A DNA stretch of 52,478 nt from Gemmatimonadota bacterium (lineage in GTDB: Bacteria; Gemmatimonadota; Gemmatimonadetes; Longimicrobiales; Longimicrobiaceae): positions 1 through 52,478 of the forward strand of contig JAQBQD010000202.1 of the NCBI GenBank assembly GCA_028287185.1. The letters run 5' to 3'. Of this stretch, positions 27,422 to 34,979 are shown piece after piece; the stretch's first letter is position 1, and each line of letters starts with the position of its first letter. Below the pieces are notes generated by a model. That model had not been told where the DNA came from and did not search any database. It saw nothing but the letters and a program-made list of their open reading frames with translations. The position numbers and the translations under genes are program-made.

Positions 27422-27476
27422 CGCGGCCGGCCGGCGATCCCATAGAACGCGCGATTCACCCGCACCCCGCCCGACC

Positions 27477-28901
27477 ATGGCCCGTGTCGAAGTCCCCATG
27501 CCCCAGATGGGCGAGTCCATCGCCGAGGGCACCGTCGCCACCTGGCTGAAGAAGGTGGGCGACACCGTCCAGCGCGACGAGCCCATCCTGGAGATCTCCA
27601 CCGACAAGGTGGACGCCGAGATCCCCTCGCCCGTGGCCGGCACCCTGGCCGAGATCGTGGTCGCCCAGGGCCAGACCGTCGAGGTGGGCACCATCATCGC
27701 CTACATCGAAACCGAGGCCGGGGCCGCCGCGTCCGCCCCCGCCGCCGCGCCCAGCGCGCCCGCCGGCGAGACGGAGACGGCGCTGCCCGAGGCCGCCGTC
27801 GGCCAGCCGGAGGCCGCATCGACCGCGAGCGCCCCCGCTCCGTCGTCCGCACCGGCCGCCGCGGCGCAGAAGTCGTCCGCCCCCGCGGCGCCGGCCGCCG
27901 AGCCCAACTCGCTGGAGGACCGGCTGCGCACGCGCTCCACGCCGCTGGTGCGGAAGATCGCGGCCGAGCACAACGTCCAGGTGGGCGACGTGCCGGGCAG
28001 CGGCCGCAACGGGCGGGTGACCAAGGAGGACATCCTGCGCTTCGTCGAGGAGCAGGCCTCCGCCCCCGCCGCGGCGCCGGCCTCCGCCCCGTCCGCGCCG
28101 GCGAAGAAGCCGGCGGGGCAGCCCGCGCCGGGCTACGAGGGCGGGTTCCCGTGGGACGAGTACTACGGCAGCGTGCGTCATCCCGCGGTGGCCGCCGGTC
28201 CCAACGACCGCGTGGAGCCGGCCAGCCGCATGACGCAGATCATCGCGCAGAACATGGTGCAGTCGCGGCGCATCTCGCCGCACGTGCACTCGTACTTCGA
28301 GGTGGACTACTCGCGCATCGACCAGGTCCGCGCCCGGAGCAAGCGCCTGTGGGCCGAGCAGGACGTCAAGGTCACCTACACGCACTTCATCGCCTGGGCG
28401 GTGGCGCGGGCGCTGCGCGAACACCCCGTGGTGAACGCCAGCTTCGGCGGCGACCAGGTCATCTACCACGCGGACGTGAACCTGGGCATCGCCGTGGCGC
28501 TGGACAACGGCCTCATCGTGCCTGTCGTCAAGAAGGCGGACGAGCTGTCGCTGGTAGGTCTGGCGCGCCGCGTGAACGACATCGCCACCCGCGCGCGCAC
28601 CAAGAAGCTGTCGCCGGACGAGATCCAGGGCGGCACCTTCACCATCACCAACCCCGGCGTCTTCGGCACCACCATCGGCTTCCCCATCATCAACCAGCCG
28701 CAGGTGGCCATCATGGGCGTCGGCGGCGTGGAGATGCGGCCCGCGGTGGTGACGGACGAGTACGGCAACCACGCCATCGTGCCCCGCAAGCGCGGCTACA
28801 TCTCGCTCGGCTACGACCACCGCCTGGTGAACGGCGCCGACGGAGACCAGTTCCTGGCCCGCGTCAAGCAGCTCATGGAGACCTTCCCCGAGCAGGCGTA
28901 G
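27477..28901 (+). CDS. Dihydrolipoamide acyltransferase (E2) of the 2-oxoacid dehydrogenase complex
   Basis: 474 residues. One lipoyl domain (1-80) with the lipoylated Lys in STDKVDAEI; a long Ala/Pro/Ser linker (83-140); a peripheral subunit-binding domain (about 150-195, STPLVRKIAAEHNVQVGDV, GSGRNGRVTKEDIL); a second Ala/Pro linker; then the catalytic core (about 240-474) ending with YDHRLVNGADGDQF, which holds the active-site His. It forms the complex core and moves acyl groups to CoA. Its lipoyl lysine is a substrate for the LipB/LipA pathway, and lipB lies 0.9 kb downstream, interrupted only by the TIR-like gene. Confidence 0.94.
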   Translation: MARVEVPMPQMGESIAEGTVATWLKKVGDTVQRDEPILEISTDKVDAEIPSPVAGTLAEIVVAQGQTVEVGTIIAYIETEAGAAASAPAAAPSAPAGETETALPEAAVGQPEAASTASAPAPSSAPAAAAQKSSAPAAPAAEPNSLEDRLRTRSTPLVRKIAAEHNVQVGDVPGSGRNGRVTKEDILRFVEEQASAPAAAPASAPSAPAKKPAGQPAPGYEGGFPWDEYYGSVRHPAVAAGPNDRVEPASRMTQIIAQNMVQSRRISPHVHSYFEVDYSRIDQVRARSKRLWAEQDVKVTYTHFIAWAVARALREHPVVNASFGGDQVIYHADVNLGIAVALDNGLIVPVVKKADELSLVGLARRVNDIATRARTKKLSPDEIQGGTFTITNPGVFGTTIGFPIINQPQVAIMGVGGVEMRPAVVTDEYGNHAIVPRKRGYISLGYDHRLVNGADGDQFLARVKQLMETFPEQA

Positions 28902-28920
28902 CCCTTGGGGAGGCGACATA

Positions 28921-28955
28921 AGAGGGAGCGCGTTGATTTCCGACGCGCTCCCTCT
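28921..28955 (+). terminator. Hairpin between E2 and the TIR-like gene
   Basis: AGAGGGAGCGCGT and ACGCGCTCCCTCT form a perfect 13-bp stem with a 9-nt loop, 19 bp after the E2 stop. There is no T run, so it may be a terminator or an mRNA-stabilising stem. A weak TTGATT-18-TACATT promoter-like pair (28934-28963) overlaps it and could serve the TIR-lipB unit. Confidence 0.55.
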
Positions 28956-29006
28956 CTACATTGCCAAGCTGGTTCGGGAGCCGGTAGCCATCGCACGAGG
29001 AATGAC

Positions 29007-29780
29007 ATGGACGGGAGCCTGGAGCCGCTGTTCGAACGGCTTGATCAATTTGTGGCTGAGCTGGGGGAAATTCAGGCCGCGGCTGAACGGTCGGAGGATC
29101 ATGTCATCGCGTTCGAGAGATTGGAGCGGTGGAAAGGACGTTGCGCCGCTTGGTTGGCGACAGCGGTTTCACCGACGGAGGCCCGCCGCTTTAGTGAAGC
29201 AGGTGGTGTGTTTGCTCGGAATCCGCTGGAGAATCTCCTCCGCAACACCAACGCGTTCGGCTCGTTGCTCTTAGTGCTTCGGGAAGAACTCGAAGGCGAC
29301 CCGGGGCACTACCTTGCTGGACCTGGGTCGAAAGTACGGCCGAGTGTACTTCGGCCTTTGTCAACGAAAGCCGTATTTATCGGTCATGGCCGCAGCTCAC
29401 TATGGTCTCGGGTTCAGATATTTCTTGAACATGATCATAAATTGACCGTGGTTAGCTTCGAATCAGCGTCGCGAACCGGTGAGCATATTGTTAAAGTATT
29501 GGAGGACTTTCTTGATTCCGCGTCATTCGCAGTGCTCGTGCTTACAGGGGAAGATGTCACGGCAGCAGGTACAAGTCGGGCACGGCAGAACGTTGTGCAC
29601 GAGGCCGGCCTATTTCAGGGCCGCCTAGGCTTTAACCGTGCGGTGCTTCTTGTGGAGGAAGGGATTGAAGAGTTCTCCAATATTGATGGTCTCCAGCAGA
29701 TCCGTTTTACCGGTGACGGAATTCAGCAGACCTTTTATGAATTGGGGCGCGTATTGAGGCGCGAGGGAATTGTAGCGTGA
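29007..29780 (+). CDS. TIR-like nucleotide-binding protein (CAP12/Pycsar-type TIR domain)
   Basis: 257 residues from ATG at 29007, with GAGGAA just upstream. Residues 1-120 are a helical region of unknown function. Residues about 125-250 match the TIR-like 'predicted nucleotide-binding' family (PF10137 type): KAVFIGHGRSSLWSRVQIFL, a FAVLVLTGEDV strand, and ARQNVVHEAGLFQGRLG, where the Glu occupies the position of the catalytic Glu of NAD-cleaving TIR enzymes. The family includes effectors of phage-defence systems; function here is inferred. GC content is visibly lower than in both neighbours and codon use differs, suggesting acquisition by transfer. The last codons overlap the lipB GTG start (GTGA). 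Confidence 0.82.
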   Translation: MDGSLEPLFERLDQFVAELGEIQAAAERSEDHVIAFERLERWKGRCAAWLATAVSPTEARRFSEAGGVFARNPLENLLRNTNAFGSLLLVLREELEGDPGHYLAGPGSKVRPSVLRPLSTKAVFIGHGRSSLWSRVQIFLEHDHKLTVVSFESASRTGEHIVKVLEDFLDSASFAVLVLTGEDVTAAGTSRARQNVVHEAGLFQGRLGFNRAVLLVEEGIEEFSNIDGLQQIRFTGDGIQQTFYELGRVLRREGIVA

Positions 29781-30451
29781 GTCACGATACGGTGCTGGAT
29801 AGAGGCCTCCACGTCCGCCGCCTGGGCACCCTCTCCTACTCGAACGCGCTGGAACTGCAGGCCGACCTCGTAAAGCAGCGCCGCGCGGGCGAGATCCCGG
29901 ACACGCTGCTGCTGCTGGAGCACCCGCACGTCATTACCCTGGGCAGCGGCGCGCACGACGAGAACGTGCTCGTCTCGCCCGAGGAGCGCGCGGAGCGGGG
30001 CATCGAGCTGTTCGCCACGGGGCGGGGCGGGGATGTCACCTACCACGGCCCCGGCCAGCTCGTCGGCTATCCCATCCTGGACCTCAAGCCGGACCGCACC
30101 GACCTGCACCGCTACCTGCGCGACCTGGAGGAAGCGCTCATCCAGGTTCTTGCGCGCTTCGGCCTGGCGGCGGACCGGAAGGACGGGCTCACCGGCGTTT
30201 GGGTGGGCGACCGGAAGCTGGCCGCCATCGGCGTGCGCGTGTCGTCGGGGTGGATCACCAGCCACGGCTTCGCGCTGAACGTCACCACCGACCTCTCCCT
30301 CTTCGGCACCATCGTCCCCTGCGGCATCCGTGACCACGGCGTGGGCTCCATCGCCCAGGAGCTGGGCCGCCACGTCCCGATGGGCGAGGTCGAGAGCATC
30401 GTCATCGACCGGATGGCCGCCGTCTTCGGCCGCTCTGCAGTCGAGAAGTAG
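29777..30451 (+). CDS. lipB: Octanoyl-[acyl-carrier-protein]:protein N-octanoyltransferase
   Basis: 224 residues. LipB hallmarks: RGGDVTYHGPGQLVGYPILDL, the catalytic Lys in KLAAIGVRVSSGWITSHGFALNV and the nucleophile Cys in GTIVPCGIRDHGVGS. It transfers octanoyl from ACP to the lipoyl-domain lysine, the first step of lipoate assembly in the cytoplasm. GTG at 29777 overlaps the TIR-like stop by 4 bp; an in-frame GTG at 29792 would also leave the enzyme intact. Placement next to E2 makes functional sense; the TIR-like gene appears to have been inserted between them. Confidence 0.93.
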   Translation: MSHDTVLDRGLHVRRLGTLSYSNALELQADLVKQRRAGEIPDTLLLLEHPHVITLGSGAHDENVLVSPEERAERGIELFATGRGGDVTYHGPGQLVGYPILDLKPDRTDLHRYLRDLEEALIQVLARFGLAADRKDGLTGVWVGDRKLAAIGVRVSSGWITSHGFALNVTTDLSLFGTIVPCGIRDHGVGSIAQELGRHVPMGEVESIVIDRMAAVFGRSAVEK

Positions 30452-30570
30452 CCGGCAGGATCTCGTTCGCAGGTGCCGCCGCACGCGGGCGAATGGACGA
30501 GAAGCGCCGCCGGTCCCGCCATCGGCCGCGCCCCTTCTCTCGGAATCGACGCGCTCCCTTCCCGCCCTCC

Positions 30571-30598
30571 TTGACAGTCGCCCCTCCCGCGATAGATT
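30571..30598 (+). promoter_or_regulatory. Promoter of the vapBC-type operon
   Basis: TTGACA, a 16-nt spacer, then TAGATT, 42 bp before the antitoxin ATG. It has the same boxes and spacing as the carA promoter. Confidence 0.75.
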
Positions 30599-30607
30599 CC
30601 ATATCGC
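30589..30607 (+). promoter_or_regulatory. Inverted-repeat operator over the -10 box of vapBC
   Basis: GCGATA-7 nt-TATCGC overlaps TAGATT. The position is what is expected for binding of an RHH antitoxin or a VapBC complex that autoregulates the operon. Confidence 0.55.
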
Positions 30608-30639
30608 ATCCGTTCTGCTACCGCGGGAAGGAGGTCCCC

Positions 30640-30882
30640 ATGGCAACCCTCACGATCAAGAACATGCCTGACGACCTGTACGACCAGCTCAAGCGCAAGG
30701 CCGCCGAAGACCATCGCAGCCTGAACGGCGAGGCCATCTTCCTGCTCGGCCAGGCCGTGCGCGAGCGCGCCGGCGGCGTGCAGGCGCTGCTCGCCCGCGC
30801 CGACGAGCTTCGCCGCCGCGCGCCGAACGTGTGGGTCACGGACCAGGACATCGAGGACGCCATCAACGAGGGCCGGCGGTGA
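30640..30882 (+). CDS. Ribbon-helix-helix antitoxin (VapB/FitA type)
   Basis: 80 residues. The N-terminal MATLTIKNMPDDLYDQLKRKAAEDHRSLNGEA is a classic RHH/Arc fold (first strand, then two helices), with a C-terminal tail that would wrap the toxin (VQALLARADELRRRAP). A very strong ribosome site, GGAAGGAGGT, precedes the ATG at 30640. It overlaps the toxin start by 4 bp (GTGA), the usual antitoxin-first order. It should neutralise the PIN toxin and repress the operon. Confidence 0.88.
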   Translation: MATLTIKNMPDDLYDQLKRKAAEDHRSLNGEAIFLLGQAVRERAGGVQALLARADELRRRAPNVWVTDQDIEDAINEGRR

Positions 30883-31319
30883 TCGTCTCCGACGCGAACC
30901 TGATCGTGTACCTGCTGGTGGAGGGAGAGCGGAGCGAGGCCGCGCGCACGGTGCTGCGGAAGGCGCCCACGTGGATCGCTCCCCCGCTGTGGCGCAGCGA
31001 GCTCATGAACGTGCTGAACGGGTACGTGAAGCGCGGCGCCTTCCCGCTCCGCCACGCCGTTGACCTGGTCTCGGCGGCCGAGGCCATCGTCTCGTCCGGC
31101 GACGCGCGCTCGGACCCCGCGCAGGTGCTGGGGCTGTCCACGACGTCCGGCTGCACCACGTACGACTGCGAGTACGTGGCCCTCGCCCAGCGCTTCGAGA
31201 TCCCCCTGGTCACCGCGGACAGGAAGATGCTGGCCGCTTTCCCGTCCACCGCCACGTCGCTGGAGTCGTACGCCGCCACCGCCGGCGAGCCCGAGATGAT
31301 GCTCGGCGGCATCCGGTAG
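30879..31319 (+). CDS. PIN-domain toxin (VapC type)
   Basis: 146 residues from GTG at 30879. PIN nuclease with all four acidic positions visible: IVSDANLIVYLL, the Glu in WRSELMNVL, the Asp in TYDCEYVALA and the Asp in LVTADRKML. VapC toxins cleave tRNA or rRNA in the cytoplasm. The gene is intact. Its start overlaps the antitoxin stop, so translation is coupled and toxin output should be lower than antitoxin. Target RNA cannot be read from sequence. Confidence 0.9.
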   Translation: MIVSDANLIVYLLVEGERSEAARTVLRKAPTWIAPPLWRSELMNVLNGYVKRGAFPLRHAVDLVSAAEAIVSSGDARSDPAQVLGLSTTSGCTTYDCEYVALAQRFEIPLVTADRKMLAAFPSTATSLESYAATAGEPEMMLGGIR

Positions 31320-31465
31320 ACTTCCCTCGGCCGCCGACGCTCCGGACCGGGGTCGATCGACCGCGGGCGCATGATCGGGGGTCGGAAGCCCCACCGTCGA
31401 TCCATCCGCGGTCGAGCGGCGCATCTGAACGTCACGATGGAACGCTGGCCGAACGGAATGCGGTG

Positions 31466-32068
31466 TCAGCGCGTCGGAAGCGGGCGGGCGGGCTTGAAGT
31501 CGAAGTCGATGGGGGGGATGGGGAAGAAGCTGCGATAGCGCTCCTTGAGCTGCTCCTCGCGGATCCACTGCTCGAAGCCGGATTCCACCAAGCCGCCGCT
31601 CTCCGTCTGCTTGGCGGCCGCCTGCGTGGCGAGGAAGTTGGCGTACTCGTTCTGCGGATGGCCGGCGTGGCCCTTCACCCACCGCCATTGCAGCGTGTGG
31701 CGGCGGGCGACTTCCAGCAGCTCCTTCCACGCCTCCAGGTTCTCGATCGCCCCGCCCTGGCGCACCCATCCCCGCGCCGCCCAGCCGTGCACCCACTGCG
31801 TCATGGCGTCCACCAGGTAGCGGCTGTCGGTGGTGAACACCACGCGGCTGGGGGACTTCAAAGCCGAGAGCACGATCAGGGCGCTGCGGATGGCCATGCG
31901 GTTGTTGGTGGTGTCGGGCTCCGACGTCCAGAAGTCGCGCCGCACCCAGCCCTTCTGCGGATGGAAGAGCTCCACCAGCCCCGCGGCGCCGCCCGGGCGC
32001 GCGCGGTCCTTGTACTGGTTGCCAAGGCACGACTCGTCGGCATAGACGAAGACCAGCGGCTCGCTCAT
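31466..32068 (-). CDS. RNase H1-like protein with two catalytic acids replaced
   Basis: 200 residues, alignable by eye with E. coli RNase HI along most of its length. Matches include YADESCLGN (E. coli TDGSCLGN), DTTNNRM, FTTDSRYLVDAMTQWVHGW, and WRWVKGHAGHPQNEYANFLA. The first and third acids (Asp10, Asp70 equivalents) are present. The Glu48 equivalent is Ala (NNRMAI against NNRMEL) and the Asp134 equivalent is Asn (NEYANFLA against NERCDELA). A 45-residue C-terminal extension (QWIREEQLKERYRSFFPIPP) is not in the E. coli enzyme. It may bind RNA/DNA hybrids without cutting, or be a diverged subfamily. Confidence 0.85.
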   Translation of the reverse strand: MSEPLVFVYADESCLGNQYKDRARPGGAAGLVELFHPQKGWVRRDFWTSEPDTTNNRMAIRSALIVLSALKSPSRVVFTTDSRYLVDAMTQWVHGWAARGWVRQGGAIENLEAWKELLEVARRHTLQWRWVKGHAGHPQNEYANFLATQAAAKQTESGGLVESGFEQWIREEQLKERYRSFFPIPPIDFDFKPARPLPTR

Positions 32069-32151
32069 GGACTCCGGGATCGAAAGGGGAGATTCGGGAC
32101 GCGCAATCTATCCGCGCCCCGGCAGCGTGCCAACCGGCGGCGGGCGCGCGC

Positions 32152-32179
32152 TTGACACCCGGGTGTCGGGTGATAGATT
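32152..32179 (+). promoter_or_regulatory. carA promoter with a perfect palindrome across -35 and spacer
   Basis: TTGACA, a 16-nt spacer, then TAGATT, 60 bp before carA. A perfect 14-bp palindrome, GACACCCGGGTGTC, runs from 32154 to 32167 and covers the -35 box and half the spacer, well placed for a repressor. Confidence 0.75.
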
Positions 32180-32238
32180 CCCGCGGCTGCAACCCCCCTC
32201 GCCCCTTGCACTTGTAGCCCGCGCCGCGCGCGGGGAGG

Positions 32239-33372
32239 ATGACGGAGTTGGCCCAGAGCGCGCTGCTGATGCTGGAGGACGGGCGGGTGTTCCGCGGCGA
32301 GAGCTACGGGGCCGCGGGCGAGGCGTTCGGCGAGGTGGTGTTCAACACCTCCATGACGGGCTACCAGGAGGTCCTCACCGACCCCTCGTACACGGGCCAG
32401 CTCGTGGCCATGACGTACCCGCTCATCGGCAACTACGGCGTCAACGCGCAGGACCAGGAGTCCGCCGGCCCCTGCGCCGCGGGCTTCATCGTGCATGAAG
32501 CCTCCCCCATCTACAGCAACTGGCGCGCGGAGGAGTCCCTGCACGACTACCTGGCGCGCACCGGCGTGGTGGCCATCACGGGCGTGGACACGCGGGCGCT
32601 CACCCGCCACATCCGCTCGCTGGGCGCCATGCGCGGCGCCCTCGCCCCCGGGCACACGGACCCCGACGCGCTGCTGGAGCGCATCCGCGCGCAGGCGCAG
32701 ATGGAGGGGCTGGACCTGGCGACGGGCGTCTCCACGCCCGAGCGCTACGTGGTGCCGGCCGAGGGGGACCGGCGCTGGCGGGTGACGGCGTACGACTTCG
32801 GGGTCAAGTCGCACTCGCTGCAGCTCCTGGCGCAGCGCGGGTGCGAGGTCACGGTGATCCCCGCCGCCACGCCGGCCGAGGAGATCGTGGCGGCGCGTCC
32901 CGACGGGCTGTTCGTGTCCAACGGCCCGGGCGACCCCGAGGCGGTGGGCCACGCGCTGGAGACGATCCGCGGGCTTGCGGACGAGGACGTGCCGGTGTTC
33001 GGCATCTGCCTGGGGCACCAGCTCATCGGCCGCGCGTTCGGGGCATCCACCTACAAGCTGCTGTACGGGCACCGCGGCGGGAACCATCCCGTGCGCCGGC
33101 TGAGCGACGGCGCGGTGGAGATCACGGCGCAGAACCACGGCTTCGCGGTGCGCGGCGACGAGAACGGCATCCCGGGCGCGCCGGCATTGCGGGCGACGCA
33201 CATGAACCTGAACGACGGCACGGTGGAGGGGCTGGAGCACCGCGAGCGGGCCGTGTTCTCGGTGCAGTACCACCCCGAGTCGGCGCCCGGGCCCCACGAC
33301 TCGCGCTATCTCTTTGACCGCTTTGTGGATGAGATGGCGCGCCGGGGCGCGGGCGGCGAACGAGGCGCTTGA
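32239..33372 (+). CDS. carA: Carbamoyl-phosphate synthase small (glutaminase) subunit
   Basis: 377 residues. N-terminal CarA domain (LEDGRVFRGESYGAAGEAFGEVVFNTSMTGYQEVLTDPS) and C-terminal class I glutamine amidotransferase with nucleophile Cys in GICLGHQ and His/Glu in QYHPES. It releases ammonia from glutamine for carbamoyl phosphate, the entry to pyrimidine and arginine synthesis. ATG at 32239 follows GGGGAGG closely. The large subunit gene carB is not adjacent; an HU gene follows. Regulation likely through the palindrome in its promoter. Confidence 0.95.
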   Translation: MTELAQSALLMLEDGRVFRGESYGAAGEAFGEVVFNTSMTGYQEVLTDPSYTGQLVAMTYPLIGNYGVNAQDQESAGPCAAGFIVHEASPIYSNWRAEESLHDYLARTGVVAITGVDTRALTRHIRSLGAMRGALAPGHTDPDALLERIRAQAQMEGLDLATGVSTPERYVVPAEGDRRWRVTAYDFGVKSHSLQLLAQRGCEVTVIPAATPAEEIVAARPDGLFVSNGPGDPEAVGHALETIRGLADEDVPVFGICLGHQLIGRAFGASTYKLLYGHRGGNHPVRRLSDGAVEITAQNHGFAVRGDENGIPGAPALRATHMNLNDGTVEGLEHRERAVFSVQYHPESAPGPHDSRYLFDRFVDEMARRGAGGERGA

Positions 33373-33396
33373 CGGGACCCCCGGCCGGAATTATCC
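33369..33396 (+). promoter_or_regulatory. Candidate promoter of the HU gene
   Basis: TTGACG, a 16-nt spacer, then TTATCC, beginning in the last codons of carA. It would give a leader of about 280 nt before the HU start. Confidence 0.45.
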
Positions 33397-33679
33397 TTTC
33401 GGACGATATAAGTGGCCGTCCATCACCCCCTTACGCCTCCTCGCGCGCACCCGCACGTTCCCGCCCTCCCGCCGTCCGCTCCCGACACGACACGACCGGG
33501 CTCCACGCCCGGCCCGAACGTACATCGCGAGCAGGCGCGCACGGCGAAATCGTGTGATCGCCGCGGTGCCGGCGTGTGACCGGATTCGCGGCGTCCGCCC
33601 GGCGGCCCGCGTGCGCGGCCGTGCACCGTTCAAGATGTGGGGCCCCCGCCCCGGCTTCCAACCCCCCCAGGAGAGTTTC
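33373..33679 (+). other. Long leader between carA and the HU gene
   Basis: 307 bp. A second AT-rich spot, GACGATATAAG at about 33402, may be another -10 box. Apart from these and the HU ribosome site AGGAGAG I see no ORF or strong hairpin. Confidence 0.4.
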
Positions 33680-33979
33680 ATGACAAAGGCGGACCTCGTT
33701 CAGAAGGTCGCGGATGCGATCGGGCCCGGCGTGACCAAGCGCGACTGCGCCGTGGTCGTCGACGCCTTCCTGAACTCCATCAAGGACGCGATGGGCGAGC
33801 ACCAGAACATCGAGATCCGCGGCTTCGGCACCTTCAAGGTGCGCGAGCGCCGCAGCCGCCTGGCGCGCAACCCGCGCACCGGCGACCCGGTGGAGGTGCC
33901 GCCGCGCTACGTTCCGGTCTTCAAGCCGTCCAAGGAGCTTCGCGCCCTGGTGGAAGAGGAGCAGCAGACGGTGGCCTGA
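33680..33979 (+). CDS. HU/IHF-family DNA-binding protein
   Basis: 99 residues from ATG at 33680, preceded by AGGAGAG. Typical bacterial DNA-bending protein: MTKADLVQKVADAIG, the IEIRGFGTFKVRERRSRLARNPRTG arm with the conserved Arg-Asn-Pro tip, and VPVFKPSKELR. It is slightly longer than E. coli HU (90), with an acidic tail. It dimerises and compacts or bends the chromosome. The upstream frame is open, but this start is fixed by homology and ribosome site. A strong terminator follows. Confidence 0.94.
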   Translation: MTKADLVQKVADAIGPGVTKRDCAVVVDAFLNSIKDAMGEHQNIEIRGFGTFKVRERRSRLARNPRTGDPVEVPPRYVPVFKPSKELRALVEEEQQTVA

Positions 33980-34010
33980 GCCCCGTCCGCACGGCGCCGT
34001 GCGCGCGCCC

Positions 34011-34048
34011 AAGGCGCCCGATCCTTCGCCGGATCGGGCGCCTTTTTT
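34011..34048 (+). terminator. Intrinsic terminator after the HU gene
   Basis: AAGGCGCCCGATCC pairs with GGATCGGGCGCCTT (14 bp, 6-nt loop), followed by a continuing T run. It is the clearest terminator in the window. Confidence 0.95.
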
Positions 34049-34096
34049 GCGTCCTACCTCGTCTCCACCTCACCCCCCCCTCCGTGGAGACGCCCC

Positions 34097-34288
34097 ATGC
34101 CGCTACGCCTCCACCCCGGCGAAGCCCGCGAGCCGACCGCCCGCCGCCTTTCCCGCGCCTACGACGCACGCGTCAGCCCGTACGAGGCGGGCTACGACGT
34201 CATGCGCGGCTACGAGGCGGCGCCCCGGCCAGCCGAGGCGCCGGAGCCCGCGGCGTGGTTCGGCGGGCGCGCGCGCGACAGGGGGTAG
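34097..34288 (+). CDS. Small hypothetical protein
   Basis: 63-residue frame starting MPLRLHPGEAREPTARRLS, with GGAGAC upstream of the ATG. Charged, Pro/Ala-rich C-terminus, no signal peptide or recognisable domain. It sits alone between the HU terminator and the next small gene. It could be spurious: in such GC-rich DNA short open frames are common. Confidence 0.4.
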   Translation: MPLRLHPGEAREPTARRLSRAYDARVSPYEAGYDVMRGYEAAPRPAEAPEPAAWFGGRARDRG

Positions 34289-34354
34289 CCTCCGAACGGC
34301 GCGCCTGGCACGCGGCCTGCCTTTGCGGGGCCCGGACCCACACGCGGAGGCCCC

Positions 34355-34660
34355 ATGCTGATCCAGGAAGTGCTGACCGACGTTCCCGCCGAAGAGGTTG
34401 TGGAGCGCGCCCGGGCGTTCTTCAACGAGCGATTCTCGCCCTACGCCGGGTTCACCGAGGACGCGAGCGACCACCACATCCGCTTCGCCACCGAGGCGGG
34501 CGACCTCACCATCGGCGTCGGCCGGCAGGGCGAGCTGAACCTGGTGCGCGGCTCCACCTCGCGCATGCACCATGAGCTGAGCCAGTTCCTCACCACCCTG
34601 GGTCCCCCGGAAGAGGTGCGCCAGAACGTGCCCGGGCCGGGTGTGTCGGGCGCCGGCTGA
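34355..34660 (+). CDS. Conserved-looking small hypothetical protein
   Basis: 101 residues; ATG at 34355 follows GGAGG at good spacing. Predicted alpha/beta: an amphipathic N-terminal helix (VPAEEVVERARAFFNERF), then alternating strands (HHIRFATEAGDLTIGVGRQGELNLVRGS) and a helix (HHELSQFLTTLG). The strand-rich middle and the helix are reminiscent of small START/lipid-binding folds, but I do not recognise the family. No signal peptide. It lies 73 bp before moaD on the same strand. Confidence 0.7.
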   Translation: MLIQEVLTDVPAEEVVERARAFFNERFSPYAGFTEDASDHHIRFATEAGDLTIGVGRQGELNLVRGSTSRMHHELSQFLTTLGPPEEVRQNVPGPGVSGAG

Positions 34661-34733
34661 GCGCTCCTGAACCCGCCGGGAACCGGGGGGTAGCATCGGA
34701 AGCTCGCTTTTCCGCGCACCCCCCGGCTCCCCT

Positions 34734-34979
34734 ATGGTCGTCCGCTCCCTCTTCTTCGCCTCGTTCCGCGACCTGGCCGGCACCGGCGAGCTGGCCGTCG
34801 AGCTTCCCGCCGGCGCCCGCGTCGCCGACCTGGTGGCGCATCTGCGCCGGCCGGGATCGCCGCTGGCCTCCATCCCCGAGCGCCCCGCCGTGGCGGTCAA
34901 CCTGGAGTACGCCCCGCTCGGCACGGCGCTCGCCGACGGGGACGTGGTGGCGTTCATCCCCCCCGTGGCCGGCGGATGA
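34734..34979 (+). CDS. moaD: Molybdopterin synthase sulfur-carrier subunit
   Basis: 81 residues with the ubiquitin-like MoaD fold: MVVRSLFFASFRDLAGTGEL, the hydrophobic core VAVNLEYA and the essential C-terminal Gly-Gly of VAFIPPVAGG, which is adenylated and thiocarboxylated to deliver sulfur to precursor Z. Its stop overlaps the moaE start (ATGA), which keeps the two subunits stoichiometric. Length is normal for the family. Confidence 0.93.
   Translation: MVVRSLFFASFRDLAGTGELAVELPAGARVADLVAHLRRPGSPLASIPERPAVAVNLEYAPLGTALADGDVVAFIPPVAGG

Noticed and set aside
28971-29000. tRNA-like T-loop (GGTTCGGGAGCC) near 28971
   Set aside because: No matching acceptor, anticodon or D-arm around it.
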